Source: an uncultured Eubacteriaceae bacterium
GTDB lineage: Bacteria > Bacillota > Clostridia > Eubacteriales > UBA1433
DNA length: 10,477 nucleotides
Assembly: GCA_937914785.1 (NCBI GenBank)
Contig: CALGIV010000213.1
Location: 1 to 10,477 of the forward strand
Direction of reading: 5' to 3'
Under the pieces are notes generated by a model that was given only the letters and a program-made list of their open reading frames with translations, had not been told where the DNA came from and searched no databases. The position numbers and the translations under genes are program-made. Position 1 is the stretch's first letter, and each line of letters starts with the position of its first letter. Of this stretch, positions 1-6,696 are shown piece by piece.

Positions 1-776
1 ATGCGGCGTTTCCTGTGCTGCATGGGCGCTACGGTGAAGATGGCACGGTGCAGGGGTTGTTGGAGCTGGCCGATATTCCGATCATTGGGTGCGGCACAAT
101 GGCTTCGGCGTTGTGTATGGATAAAGACCGCGCACATCGCATCGTTTCCACATATGGCATTAAAACGCCGCGCGGCGTTGTCGTTGCACAAGGGGACAGC
201 GATTTCGAGATTTTAAGAAAAGCAAGGCATTTAGACTATCCGCTTTACGTCAAGCCCGTCAAAGCAGGCTCTTCCATCGGTATTACAAAGATTATGGATA
301 AGCGGCGTCTTTTAAGTGCGGTGGCCGTCGCTTTTGAATTTGATGATGAGGTCATCATTGAAGAACACATCGAGGGCAACGAAGTGGGATGCGCGGTAGT
401 AGGGAATGAGACGCTGTGCGTCGGCGAAGTCGACGAAATGGAATTAAACGACGTATTTTTAGACTATGCGGAAAAGTATACGCCGAAAAGTATCGTCATC
501 CATTTGCCGGCACGTGTGGACAAAGAGATGAGTGAACGCATCAAGAATACGGCCGCGGTAATTTATAAAGCATTGGGTTGTCAGGGTTATGCCCGTGTAG
601 ATTTGTTTTTAACGCCGGAAGGGACGCTCGTGTTTAACGAGATCAATACGATTCCGGGATTTACGCAGCACAGTCGCTTTCCGGCAATGATGCGCGCGGC
701 GGGACTGAGCTTTCAGGATCTGTTAGAAAGGATTATCGAATTGGGATTGAAAGATGAAAAAACTTATATTGCCTAA
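1..776 (+). CDS. vanG: D-alanine-D-serine ligase, VanG type (5' truncated by window edge)
   Basis: This ATP-grasp ligase joins D-Ala to a second D-residue, most likely D-Ser, to make the altered dipeptide at the end of the peptidoglycan stem. The frame is open from base 3 and begins A-A-F-P-V-L-H-G-R-Y-G-E-D, a conserved internal Ddl/Van block, so the GTG at 15 is not the start. About 257 of the family's roughly 350 residues are visible. ATP-grasp landmarks are YVKPVKAGSSIG (near 246-281), the EVGCAVVGN block (near 381-407), ARVDLF (near 591) and FNEINTIPGFT (near 633). The omega loop carries EKY (471-479), which I associate with D-Ser ligases VanC/E/G, where D-Ala-D-Ala ligases usually have AKY. 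The tail from EKYT to SRFPAMM reads like VanG from memory. It overlaps the next gene by 23 bases, and the VanXY and racemase neighbours support the D-Ser role. A housekeeping Ddl is the less likely alternative. Confidence 0.85.
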   Translation, partial: AAFPVLHGRYGEDGTVQGLLELADIPIIGCGTMASALCMDKDRAHRIVSTYGIKTPRGVVVAQGDSDFEILRKARHLDYPLYVKPVKAGSSIGITKIMDKRRLLSAVAVAFEFDDEVIIEEHIEGNEVGCAVVGNETLCVGEVDEMELNDVFLDYAEKYTPKSIVIHLPARVDKEMSERIKNTAAVIYKALGCQGYARVDLFLTPEGTLVFNEINTIPGFTQHSRFPAMMRAAGLSFQDLLERIIELGLKDEKTYIA

Positions 777-1515
777 AGAAAACATTCACCGGGGCAACCT
801 GGTGCTGGTCAATCGGGAGCATGCATTAAAAGTCTCGAGGGAAAAGGGCGTCAGTTTGGCCCGGGTAGAGTCTGTATATGCACGCATCCTGCTGGAGATC
901 CGTACGGCGACGATGCTCTCGGCCCTTATCGAGATGCTCTCGGCAAAAGGGCGGATTATACCGATAAGCGGGTACCGTTCACGTAAGGAACAGGAGCGGA
1001 TCTATGTCGATTCATTGGCAGAAAACGGCAAAGCATATACGGAAAAGTATGTCGCACAGCCGGATTGCAGCGAACATCAGACCGGACTGGCGATTGATGT
1101 GGCTCAAAAGGGCGACAACATCGATTTCATCTGTCCGGACTTTCCGAATTCGGGTATATGCCATAAATTCAGACGTTACGCGGCGCAATTCGGTTTTGTC
1201 GAACGCTATATGGAAAGCAAAGAAGAAATTACGGGTATCGGCTATGAGCCGTGGCACTTTCGTTATGTGGGCTATCCGCATTCGACGATTATGGAGCGAG
1301 AAGGTATGGTCTTAGAAGAATATGTCGATTTTGTCCGGCAATTTGATGCGCGCGCGCCGCTCAATGTTATGCGCGCTGACAGTCATTTTGATATCTTCTA
1401 CGTTCCGGCAGAAGCGGAAGAGACGATATTAGAACTTCCGGACGGGCTGCCTTATCAACTGTCCGGCAATAATGTCGACGGCTTTATCGTCACCCTCTGG
1501 AGGCAGACTGCATGA
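754..1515 (+). CDS. vanXY: VanXY-type D,D-dipeptidase/D,D-carboxypeptidase
   Basis: This zinc peptidase of the VanY/M15 family would remove D-Ala-D-Ala, and the terminal D-Ala of normal pentapeptide precursors, so that D-Ser-ended precursors prevail. The 253 residues fit VanXY(G). The motifs are SGYRSRKEQ (72-80, Arg75), SEHQTGLAIDV (106-116; zinc ligands His108 and Asp115) and EPWHFRYVG (165-173; catalytic Glu165, zinc ligand His168). The C-terminal block ending SGNNVDGFIVTLW also matches what I recall of VanXY(G). There is no signal peptide or membrane helix, which places it in the cytoplasm like VanXY and unlike membrane-anchored VanY. The ATG at 754 lies inside the end of the ligase gene with only a weak ribosome binding site, suggesting coupled translation. 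Its stop overlaps the racemase start as ATGA (1512-1515). The split between dipeptidase and carboxypeptidase activity cannot be read from sequence. Confidence 0.9.
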   Translation: MKKLILPKENIHRGNLVLVNREHALKVSREKGVSLARVESVYARILLEIRTATMLSALIEMLSAKGRIIPISGYRSRKEQERIYVDSLAENGKAYTEKYVAQPDCSEHQTGLAIDVAQKGDNIDFICPDFPNSGICHKFRRYAAQFGFVERYMESKEEITGIGYEPWHFRYVGYPHSTIMEREGMVLEEYVDFVRQFDARAPLNVMRADSHFDIFYVPAEAEETILELPDGLPYQLSGNNVDGFIVTLWRQTA

Positions 1516-2735
1516 CAGCCTCAAAAAAAGGACGTGCCTGGATTGAGCTGAACTTACGTCATCTGGCTAATAATGTCGCGCAAATGCGGGCGCTGTTGGG
1601 AGAGACGTGTGCCATTATGGCCGTGATCAAAGCGGACGCCTATGGGCACGGAGAAATCCTGATGGCCAAGAATTTACAAAAACTGGGAATTGATGCCTTT
1701 GCAGTCGCTACGGTGGAAGAAGGCATCTGTCTGCGCAAAGCCGGTGTTAGCGGCGAGATCCTCGTTTTGGGTTATGTACATCCGGGGGATGTGTATCTTT
1801 TACAGCAGTATGACCTGACGCAGACGATCCTTGAACTGGATTATGCGAAAATGTTGAATGCCTTCGGCCTGAAGCTTAAAGTGCATATTAAAATTGACAG
1901 CGGTATGCACCGGCTCGGCATTGCGGCGGATGACCGGGCGGCGCTGAGCGAAGTATGCAGGATGGAAAATCTAATGATCACCGGAGTATATACGCATTTG
2001 TGCGCTTCCGACAGTACACAGGCAGAGGATATGGCCTATACCCGCAATCAGATCACAGCATTTCAAAGCGCGGCTGATTTTTTAAAAAAACATTGCCCGA
2101 ATAAAATAAAGTTGCACGTACAAAGCACGTACGGCGCGCTGAACCATCCATATCTGCAATGTGATTACGCAAGGCTTGGACTGTCGCTTTACGGTGTGTT
2201 ATGTCTGCCGGACGAAGCGGTATTGTCCAGCGTTGAGTTGCAGCCGGTGTTGTCGGTGAAGGCGCGTGTTGCCGCTGTTAAAAATATTACAAAAAGTGCG
2301 CCAGTCGGCTATGGGCGCGCTTTTACGGCGCCGGAAGATATGCGCATTGCTGTATTGGCGATTGGATATGCAGATGGTGTTCCGCGTAATTACGGAGAAG
2401 GGGGCGGGTATGTGTTGATCCGGGGGCGGCGATGTCCGATTATTGGACGGATTTGTATGGATATGATGATGGTGGATGTGCAGACGGTTGAAAATGTTCA
2501 GGCGGGTGAGATAGCTGTCATCATCGGCTCAGACGGTGTTGAGCAGATCCGTACGGAAGAAGTTGCGCAAAAATGTGGGACGATTTCCATCGAAGTGCTG
2601 TGTCATTTTGGCAGCAGGCTGGATAAAGTTGTTGCGGGCGGTCGGATCCGGCCAAACATCGAAAGTGGCGATAAACAAAAAATGGAAACTGGATCATATT
2701 CTTCTTGTTCCGACACTGAATATCTGATACAATAA
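1512..2735 (+). CDS. vanT: PLP-dependent serine/alanine racemase, soluble VanT-like domain only
   Basis: This fold-type III alanine-racemase family enzyme, in this setting, probably makes D-Ser from L-Ser for the adjacent ligase. Residues 7-374 carry the whole catalytic unit: PLP lysine Lys40 in AVIKADAYGHG, Lys127 (HIKIDSGMHRLG) at the usual carbamoylated position, Arg134, the opposing base Tyr267 (GYGRAF) and the ICMDMMMVDV loop (314-323). Blocks such as FAVATVEEG, GEILVLGY, YDLTQT and THLCASDS resemble VanT(G) more than ordinary Alr, as I recall them. Enterococcal VanT has an N-terminal polytopic membrane domain; none is encoded here. Position 360 is Ile (TISI), where I align Tyr354 of Alr and Asn696 of VanT(G). 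About 33 hydrophilic residues trail past the usual end. The start has GGAGG at 1499-1503, 8 bases upstream, and overlaps the vanXY stop. A plain alanine racemase remains possible. Confidence 0.8.
   Translation: MTASKKGRAWIELNLRHLANNVAQMRALLGETCAIMAVIKADAYGHGEILMAKNLQKLGIDAFAVATVEEGICLRKAGVSGEILVLGYVHPGDVYLLQQYDLTQTILELDYAKMLNAFGLKLKVHIKIDSGMHRLGIAADDRAALSEVCRMENLMITGVYTHLCASDSTQAEDMAYTRNQITAFQSAADFLKKHCPNKIKLHVQSTYGALNHPYLQCDYARLGLSLYGVLCLPDEAVLSSVELQPVLSVKARVAAVKNITKSAPVGYGRAFTAPEDMRIAVLAIGYADGVPRNYGEGGGYVLIRGRRCPIIGRICMDMMMVDVQTVENVQAGEIAVIIGSDGVEQIRTEEVAQKCGTISIEVLCHFGSRLDKVVAGGRIRPNIESGDKQKMETGSYSSCSDTEYLIQ
2705..2733 (+). promoter_or_regulatory. Putative sigma-A promoter inside the 3' end of the racemase gene
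   Basis: TTGTTC (2705-2710) is followed after 17 bases by TACAAT (2728-2733), with a TG one base upstream of the -10 (2725-2726, extended -10). Transcription would begin near 2740 and read the small membrane protein at 2765 with a leader of about 25 bases. The -35 is weak, the -10 matches five of six consensus bases, and the spacing is ideal. It lies within the last codons of the racemase gene. Confidence 0.45.
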
Positions 2736-2764
2736 AATGTATTAAATTAAAGTGAGGATATCAA

Positions 2765-3184
2765 ATGGAAAATCATAAATCCAAAAATACTGCTTTTTTA
2801 TTCTTCGGCATACTCGCCCTGCTCGCTTTGGCAGGCGCGTGCGTTTATTATATTTTAGATTATCATTCAATGATACAGTCGTACATTGAATTATATATTC
2901 CTCAGGGGTATACCGAAGAGATGATCAAAAGCAGTTTTCCGTTTAGTGACGTGGTGCCGACATTAATTCAGACAACCGGCCTATACAGCTTGTTGGCCGC
3001 TGTTTTATTCGGCGCGAACAGCATCGTCAAAAGAATGGGTATCGGCAAGAGCCGGGTTGAGAAAACACCGTCAATGGCCAAAGTCGTAGAGGAAATTGGG
3101 GTAGAAAAGCAGAAAAGTCAGCCGGAGATAGAACAATCAGAGCAATTGGAAAACAGAGCGGTTGACCCTGTGTTACCCGATTAA
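2765..3184 (+). CDS. Small membrane protein of unknown function, two predicted helices
   Basis: I do not recognise this 139-residue protein. It has an N-terminal hydrophobic segment (about residues 10-30), a polar stretch with PQGYTEEMIKSSFPFSD (46-62) that should lie outside the cell, a second hydrophobic segment (about 66-86) ending in basic VKR, and a hydrophilic tail of about 50 residues rich in Lys, Glu and Gln that should be cytoplasmic. The start is the ATG preceded by AGTGAGGATATCAA. The gene lies 29 bases after the racemase on the same strand and is closed by a strong terminator. It could be the last gene of the van-type transcript or be read from the putative promoter at 2705-2733. 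Nothing in it resembles the missing VanT membrane domain, which is far larger and polytopic. That it is a real gene is fairly sure; its role is unknown. Confidence 0.75.
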   Translation: MENHKSKNTAFLFFGILALLALAGACVYYILDYHSMIQSYIELYIPQGYTEEMIKSSFPFSDVVPTLIQTTGLYSLLAAVLFGANSIVKRMGIGKSRVEKTPSMAKVVEEIGVEKQKSQPEIEQSEQLENRAVDPVLPD

Positions 3185-3190
3185 AAAGAT

Positions 3191-3228
3191 AAAAAGAGGC
3201 GCAGCCGATGGCTGCGCCTTTATTATTA
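3191..3228 (+). terminator. Intrinsic terminator after the small membrane protein gene
   Basis: A perfect 10-bp GC-rich stem, AGGCGCAGCC (3197-3206) with GGCTGCGCCT (3210-3219), encloses a GAT loop and is followed by TTTATTATTATT. An A-rich stretch precedes it. It begins within 15 bases of the stop at 3184 and separates the van-type set from the signalling genes. Confidence 0.9.
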
Positions 3229-3289
3229 TTTATTATCGTTTATCGACTGCCGTTTAAAATTTCGATATCGTTTTATTAGCATAATTTAA

Positions 3290-3340
3290 GTAAATATTTT
3301 TTACCACTCTTTACCACTCTTTACAATTTTTTACAAATAT
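3290..3340. repeat. Four TTTAC motifs at exact 10-bp spacing
   Basis: TTTAC occurs at 3300, 3310, 3320 and 3330. The first two units are identical (TTTACCACTC); the last two are TTTACAATTT and TTTACAAATA. An opposed GTAAA at 3290-3294 makes GTAAA-N5-TTTAC with the first unit. A 10-bp step puts every copy on the same face of the helix. The array ends about 30 bases before the putative -35 at 3364, where a multimeric activator or an UP-like element would sit. Two copies read TTTACA and could also act as weak -35 hexamers. Confidence 0.6.
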
Positions 3341-3363
3341 ACTCAAAATAGCTATTTAGACAA

Positions 3364-3392
3364 TAGACAAATAAAGATTCATCAGTTAAAAT
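3364..3392 (+). promoter_or_regulatory. Putative promoter of the GGDEF-EAL gene
   Basis: TAGACA (3364-3369) and TAAAAT (3387-3392) are separated by 17 bases, and each matches five of six consensus bases. The predicted start is near 3399, giving a leader of about 27 bases to the GTG at 3426. It lies downstream of the strong terminator and of the phased TTTAC array, which fits an independent, regulated transcript. Confidence 0.5.
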
Positions 3393-3425
3393 AATGTATA
3401 TCAAATAGCGAAGGAAGATGACAAG

Positions 3426-5678
3426 GTGAAACTTAAAGACAATAAAAGTTTATACACGCTTCTGGTTATCCTCGTTGCAATTGTATTGATTTTTATTGTA
3501 ATGTGTTTAATTTACATATCGACGTTAAATGATGCTGTCGGAGAAGAGACAGACCGCTATTTAAGCGAGGTATCCTATCATATCGCAACCTTGTTAAATT
3601 ATCGCGTGCGTGCGCATTATGCCAATCTTGAAACGATTGCCTCTACGTACGTTCAATATATTGATGAAGATGAATATCAAGAGTATTTAATGGATAAGGC
3701 GAATGAATCCGGATACATTCGCTTATCTATGGTAGGGACAAATTATATCGGCTATTCGAGTGACGGCCTGACGGTGAATTATTCCGGCAACACTTCTGTG
3801 CTCAACGCGTTAAACGGCAAGCGCGGAATTGAAAGCATCAGCAGAGGGCACGGTGAAAGTGATATTATGTTATTTGCCGTGCCGGTCGTAGACGACGGGG
3901 TGGTAGTCGGGGTGCTGATAGGAACCAGCACAAAAAATGATCTTATTTTGTCGTTGATGGTTGAAAGTTCAAGCGGAGAATTATATTCGCAAATTATCGA
4001 TTCTGATGGTGACTTTATCGTCGTTTCAACAAATAAAAATGCCATTTCGGGCTATATTAATTTTTTTGATGCAATAGAAGAAAATGGGACGGTTTCGCCC
4101 GGTGATAATATTCATAAGATGCAGGAAGATGTCCTTGATGGCAAGGCGGGCATCCTGCATTATTCTATGAAAGATAATGGTGTGAACAAAGCGATGTCGT
4201 ACAGCCCGCTGGGCATTGAGGACTGGTATTTGCTGACAGTCATTCCAACAGACGCTGCGGGAATGCAAAAGGCGATTTTTATTCGCTCTGCTGTGATTAT
4301 TAATATTGTTATTATCGGATTGTTGTTATTATTGATTTTAATCGTGATGTTACTTCAAAAACAAAACCAAAACCGACTGGAAAAGATTGCTTTCATCGAC
4401 CCTGTAACAAAGGGGTTTAATAAGGCGCGCTTTGATGCGGAAGCCGGGATTCGGCTTGAAGGAGCAAAGAAGCGTGAATATGTGGCCGTTGCGCTGGATA
4501 TCCAGCGATTTAAACTCATTAACGATTCATTTGGTACAAAGGCTGGAGACGAGACGTTAAAACATGTGTACGACACGATTGGCAGAAATCTGAAAGCCAA
4601 TGAAATTGTCGGGCGCATTACGGCCGATACGTTTTATGTATTAATGAATTATGAATCGACGTCGACAGTGACGAGCCGGATTGAGAAGATTGCGCAAGAC
4701 ATTAACGCGTTTAATGAGACGATGGAGCAAAAATATTATTTGCCGATTATGGCCGGAGTTTATATTATCGATGACCCTAAATTAAATTTGATCACGATTC
4801 AGGATCGAGCCAATTCTGCTCGCAAAAGCAATAAGGAGATGCGGCAGGCACAGCTTTGCTCCATCGTTTTTTACAGCGAGATGCAACGGCTGCGTATGGT
4901 GCGTGAAAGAGAGATTACCAACCGTATGGAATCCGCGCTTACCAACGACGAATTCATCTTTTATTTACAGCCTCAGGTCGAGTTGGAAAACGAACGTATT
5001 GTTGGCGCCGAGGCGCTTGTGCGGTGGGCTGATCCGCAGCGCGGTGTAGTGTATCCGAACGAATTTATCCCTACACTGGAGAAAAATGGCTTTATTACGA
5101 AACTGGATATTCATATTTTTGAAAAAGTGTGTAAATTGATTGAAAAATGGATTGGTGAGGGGAGAGACCCGGTGCCTGTTTCCGTGAACCTGTCCCGCCT
5201 GCATCTCACAGAGAGTGGTTTTCTTGATGAGTATGAAAGAATTAAAAATCGATATTCAATTCCGGATGGGCTGATTCAACTCGAGTTGACTGAGACGGTG
5301 GTTTATGAGAATTTTGAATTGATTTATAACGCGGTTGATCGCGTACATAAATTGGGTTTTGTTATGGCTTTGGATGATTTTGGGAGTGGGTATTCATCGT
5401 TGAATCTGTTAAAAGACATTCCTGTAGACATACTAAAGCTGGATCGTGGTTTCTTTGACGAGGAGCGCGGAAGTCGCAACCGTGGGGAGCATATCATTGA
5501 GGGGATTATCAGCCTTGCGAGAAAACTTGATATGGTGATTGTGGCAGAAGGCGTTGAAAGTATGGCGCAATTGGCATTTCTAAAGCAAGTGCAATGCGAT
5601 ATGGTTCAGGGGTATATTTATTCAAAGCCTGTTTCAATAGAAGAATTTGAAGAGCTGACTTTCGCTAAAAAAGCTTAA
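3426..5678 (+). CDS. Membrane-bound c-di-GMP phosphodiesterase, sensor + degenerate GGDEF + EAL
   Basis: This is a predicted receptor that hydrolyses cyclic di-GMP to pGpG. Its order is membrane helix (about 8-32), an extracytoplasmic sensor of about 250 residues resembling a Cache-type domain (about 35-283), a second helix (about 285-310), GGDEF (about 318-475) and EAL (about 495-745). The GGDEF signature reads RITADTF (397-403) in place of RxGGDEF, so cyclase activity should be lost; the upstream LDIQRFKLINDSFG block is kept and could still bind nucleotide. The EAL domain keeps EALVRW (529-534), Asn588, ELTET (620-624), Asp650-Asp651 of DDFGSGYSS, Lys671 and Asp673, Glu708 of AEGVE and Gln728, so it should be active. 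The start is GTG with AAGGAAG at 3411-3417; the ATG at 3418 stops after three codons. The next gene follows after 13 bases and probably belongs to the same transcript. Confidence 0.9.
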   Translation: MKLKDNKSLYTLLVILVAIVLIFIVMCLIYISTLNDAVGEETDRYLSEVSYHIATLLNYRVRAHYANLETIASTYVQYIDEDEYQEYLMDKANESGYIRLSMVGTNYIGYSSDGLTVNYSGNTSVLNALNGKRGIESISRGHGESDIMLFAVPVVDDGVVVGVLIGTSTKNDLILSLMVESSSGELYSQIIDSDGDFIVVSTNKNAISGYINFFDAIEENGTVSPGDNIHKMQEDVLDGKAGILHYSMKDNGVNKAMSYSPLGIEDWYLLTVIPTDAAGMQKAIFIRSAVIINIVIIGLLLLLILIVMLLQKQNQNRLEKIAFIDPVTKGFNKARFDAEAGIRLEGAKKREYVAVALDIQRFKLINDSFGTKAGDETLKHVYDTIGRNLKANEIVGRITADTFYVLMNYESTSTVTSRIEKIAQDINAFNETMEQKYYLPIMAGVYIIDDPKLNLITIQDRANSARKSNKEMRQAQLCSIVFYSEMQRLRMVREREITNRMESALTNDEFIFYLQPQVELENERIVGAEALVRWADPQRGVVYPNEFIPTLEKNGFITKLDIHIFEKVCKLIEKWIGEGRDPVPVSVNLSRLHLTESGFLDEYERIKNRYSIPDGLIQLELTETVVYENFELIYNAVDRVHKLGFVMALDDFGSGYSSLNLLKDIPVDILKLDRGFFDEERGSRNRGEHIIEGIISLARKLDMVIVAEGVESMAQLAFLKQVQCDMVQGYIYSKPVSIEEFEELTFAKKA

Positions 5679-5691
5679 ACAGGAGAGGACG

Positions 5692-6459
5692 ATGAAAGAG
5701 TTTCTCATGCGGAAAAGAATCAATGTCGCATTGATGATAATAATAATCATTATTAGTTGTGCGGCGACGTATTTTGTAACCGATGCTTTAACATCCGGCG
5801 CAGAAAAGGGCAGTGTGCAAACAACGGAAGCCTTATATGAAAGTGCTGTGATGGATGCCATCAGGATTGAGGAGGATGAAATTTATCCATTGGTCTGTAT
5901 TGATGGGACGGATGAGTTGGTGCGGTGGAACGAGGCAGCGGATAAAGTGCTGCTCGTCTCCTGGCATCGCTACCCGGATAGTTACATCGCTGGAGAGAGC
6001 CTCGTGCTTGAGTGGGGTGAAGTCTGGACGTTTACAGATCTTGAAATCAAGCAGTGGTATCAAAACACTGCGGCGGATGAGGGCGTCGAAGATTGGACAT
6101 TGCGGCTGAAGCAGTTAATCGGCTTGCCGTCGGAAAAAGAATACACACATTTTACCGGTTTCTGGGTTGCGCCGGACGATATTTTACGGCCCGCCTACAG
6201 CACCGATATATCGGTATCCGTTATGACAGATCAATTTGATGAAGAGTATGACGAAGCGTATAAAGAGTGGTTTGATGGCAATATCGTATATTCTTATTTT
6301 GAGCGCCAGTATCCATGGACAAGACTTGGATATACGTACGATTGGGCGGAAAGCAGCGATGATTATGGCTTGACGGAGTTTATCATTTCTGATGGCTCTT
6401 CAGTCGAGATTGAGTTTACATATTCGACGGAAGAATTTCTCGATTTTCTTGCACAATAA
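5692..6459 (+). CDS. Uncharacterised extracytoplasmic protein with N-terminal anchor or lipoprotein signal
   Basis: This conserved-looking 255-residue protein has no function I can assign. A basic N-terminus (MKEFLMRKR) leads into a hydrophobic run rich in Ile (about 11-29). I-I-S-C at 20-23 fits a loose lipobox with Cys23, but an uncleaved helix is equally possible. The rest is acidic and Trp/Tyr-rich, suggesting an exported globular domain. Notable stretches are LLVSWHRYPDSY (87-98), WTLRLKQLIGLP (135-146), WVAPDDILRPAY (158-169) and PWTRLGYTYDW (208-218). I recall similar spaced motifs in uncharacterised proteins of other bacteria, but cannot name the family. AGGAGAGG at 5681-5688 supports the ATG at 5692; ATG 5707 is a weaker alternative. 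It follows the phosphodiesterase by 13 bases, so co-expression, perhaps as a partner of its sensor domain or as a cell-surface output, is inferred. No clear terminator follows. Confidence 0.75.
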   Translation: MKEFLMRKRINVALMIIIIIISCAATYFVTDALTSGAEKGSVQTTEALYESAVMDAIRIEEDEIYPLVCIDGTDELVRWNEAADKVLLVSWHRYPDSYIAGESLVLEWGEVWTFTDLEIKQWYQNTAADEGVEDWTLRLKQLIGLPSEKEYTHFTGFWVAPDDILRPAYSTDISVSVMTDQFDEEYDEAYKEWFDGNIVYSYFERQYPWTRLGYTYDWAESSDDYGLTEFIISDGSSVEIEFTYSTEEFLDFLAQ

Positions 6460-6496
6460 AGCGATTTTTAAGCCTGAGGCAGTAAAATTAAAAGAC

Positions 6497-6517
6497 GAAT
6501 TTTTCAAGGAAGAATTC
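6497..6517. repeat. Imperfect inverted repeat, possible operator
   Basis: GAATTTTTC (6497-6505) and GAAGAATTC (6509-6517) form a dyad with one G-T pair and a 3-base centre. No T-run follows directly, so it is a poor terminator. It lies about 40 bases after the stop at 6459 and upstream of the possible promoter at 6575-6603. The spacing does not fit a CodY box. Function unknown. Confidence 0.35.
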
Positions 6518-6574
6518 TGTATACGTTTAACCGAGTTTTTTTTAAAACTAAGCGATTTTTTATGCATTTAAACA

Positions 6575-6603
6575 TTGTTTTTTTTTTAACTATGTGTTAA
6601 GAT
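6575..6603 (+). promoter_or_regulatory. Possible extended -10 promoter for the oxidoreductase operon
   Basis: TTGTTT (6575-6580), 17 bases, then TAAGAT (6598-6603) with TG at 6595-6596 giving TGTTAAGAT. The -35 matches only three bases and merges into a run of T. It would start near 6610 and leave a leader of about 148 bases containing the dyad at 6676-6696. The region is very AT-rich, so chance matches are common. No clearly better promoter was seen nearer the ferredoxin gene. Confidence 0.3.
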
Positions 6604-6675
6604 AGGTCTGGATTTAAAGTACGCATTCGAATAATTCCATTTATGTAAATCATCTTTAAATAATTAAAGTTTTCA

Positions 6676-6696
6676 AACAGATAGTTAATATCTGTT
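6676..6696. repeat. Perfect 8-bp dyad upstream of the oxidoreductase operon, candidate operator
   Basis: AACAGATA (6676-6683) and TATCTGTT (6689-6696) are perfect inverted copies separated by GTTAA. The 13-bp centre-to-centre step of the arms suits a dimeric repressor or activator. It lies 61 bases before the ferredoxin start. The low-GC stem with no T-tract argues against a terminator. I cannot match it to a known regulator. Confidence 0.5.

Noticed and set aside
15..17. GTG at 15 as start of the ligase
   Set aside because: The frame is open to base 3 and encodes the conserved A-A-F-P-V-L-H-G block, so the gene begins left of the window.
3290..3340. CRISPR or origin-type repeat array
   Set aside because: The units are only 10 bases with no spacers, and no DnaA boxes or cas genes are present.
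5741..5755. Perfect palindrome TAATAAT-C-ATTATTA
   Set aside because: It encodes part of the Ile-rich hydrophobic segment of the 255-aa protein; low-complexity codons explain it.
6497..6517. CodY box
   Set aside because: The dyad has AATT ends, but the distance between them is 4 bases longer than the 15-base CodY consensus and the centre differs.
6459..6560. Direct repeat AAGCGATTTTT at 6459-6469 and 6550-6560
   Set aside because: Eleven bases of mainly T and A in an AT-rich region, one copy starting on the stop codon; no flanking mobile-element structure.
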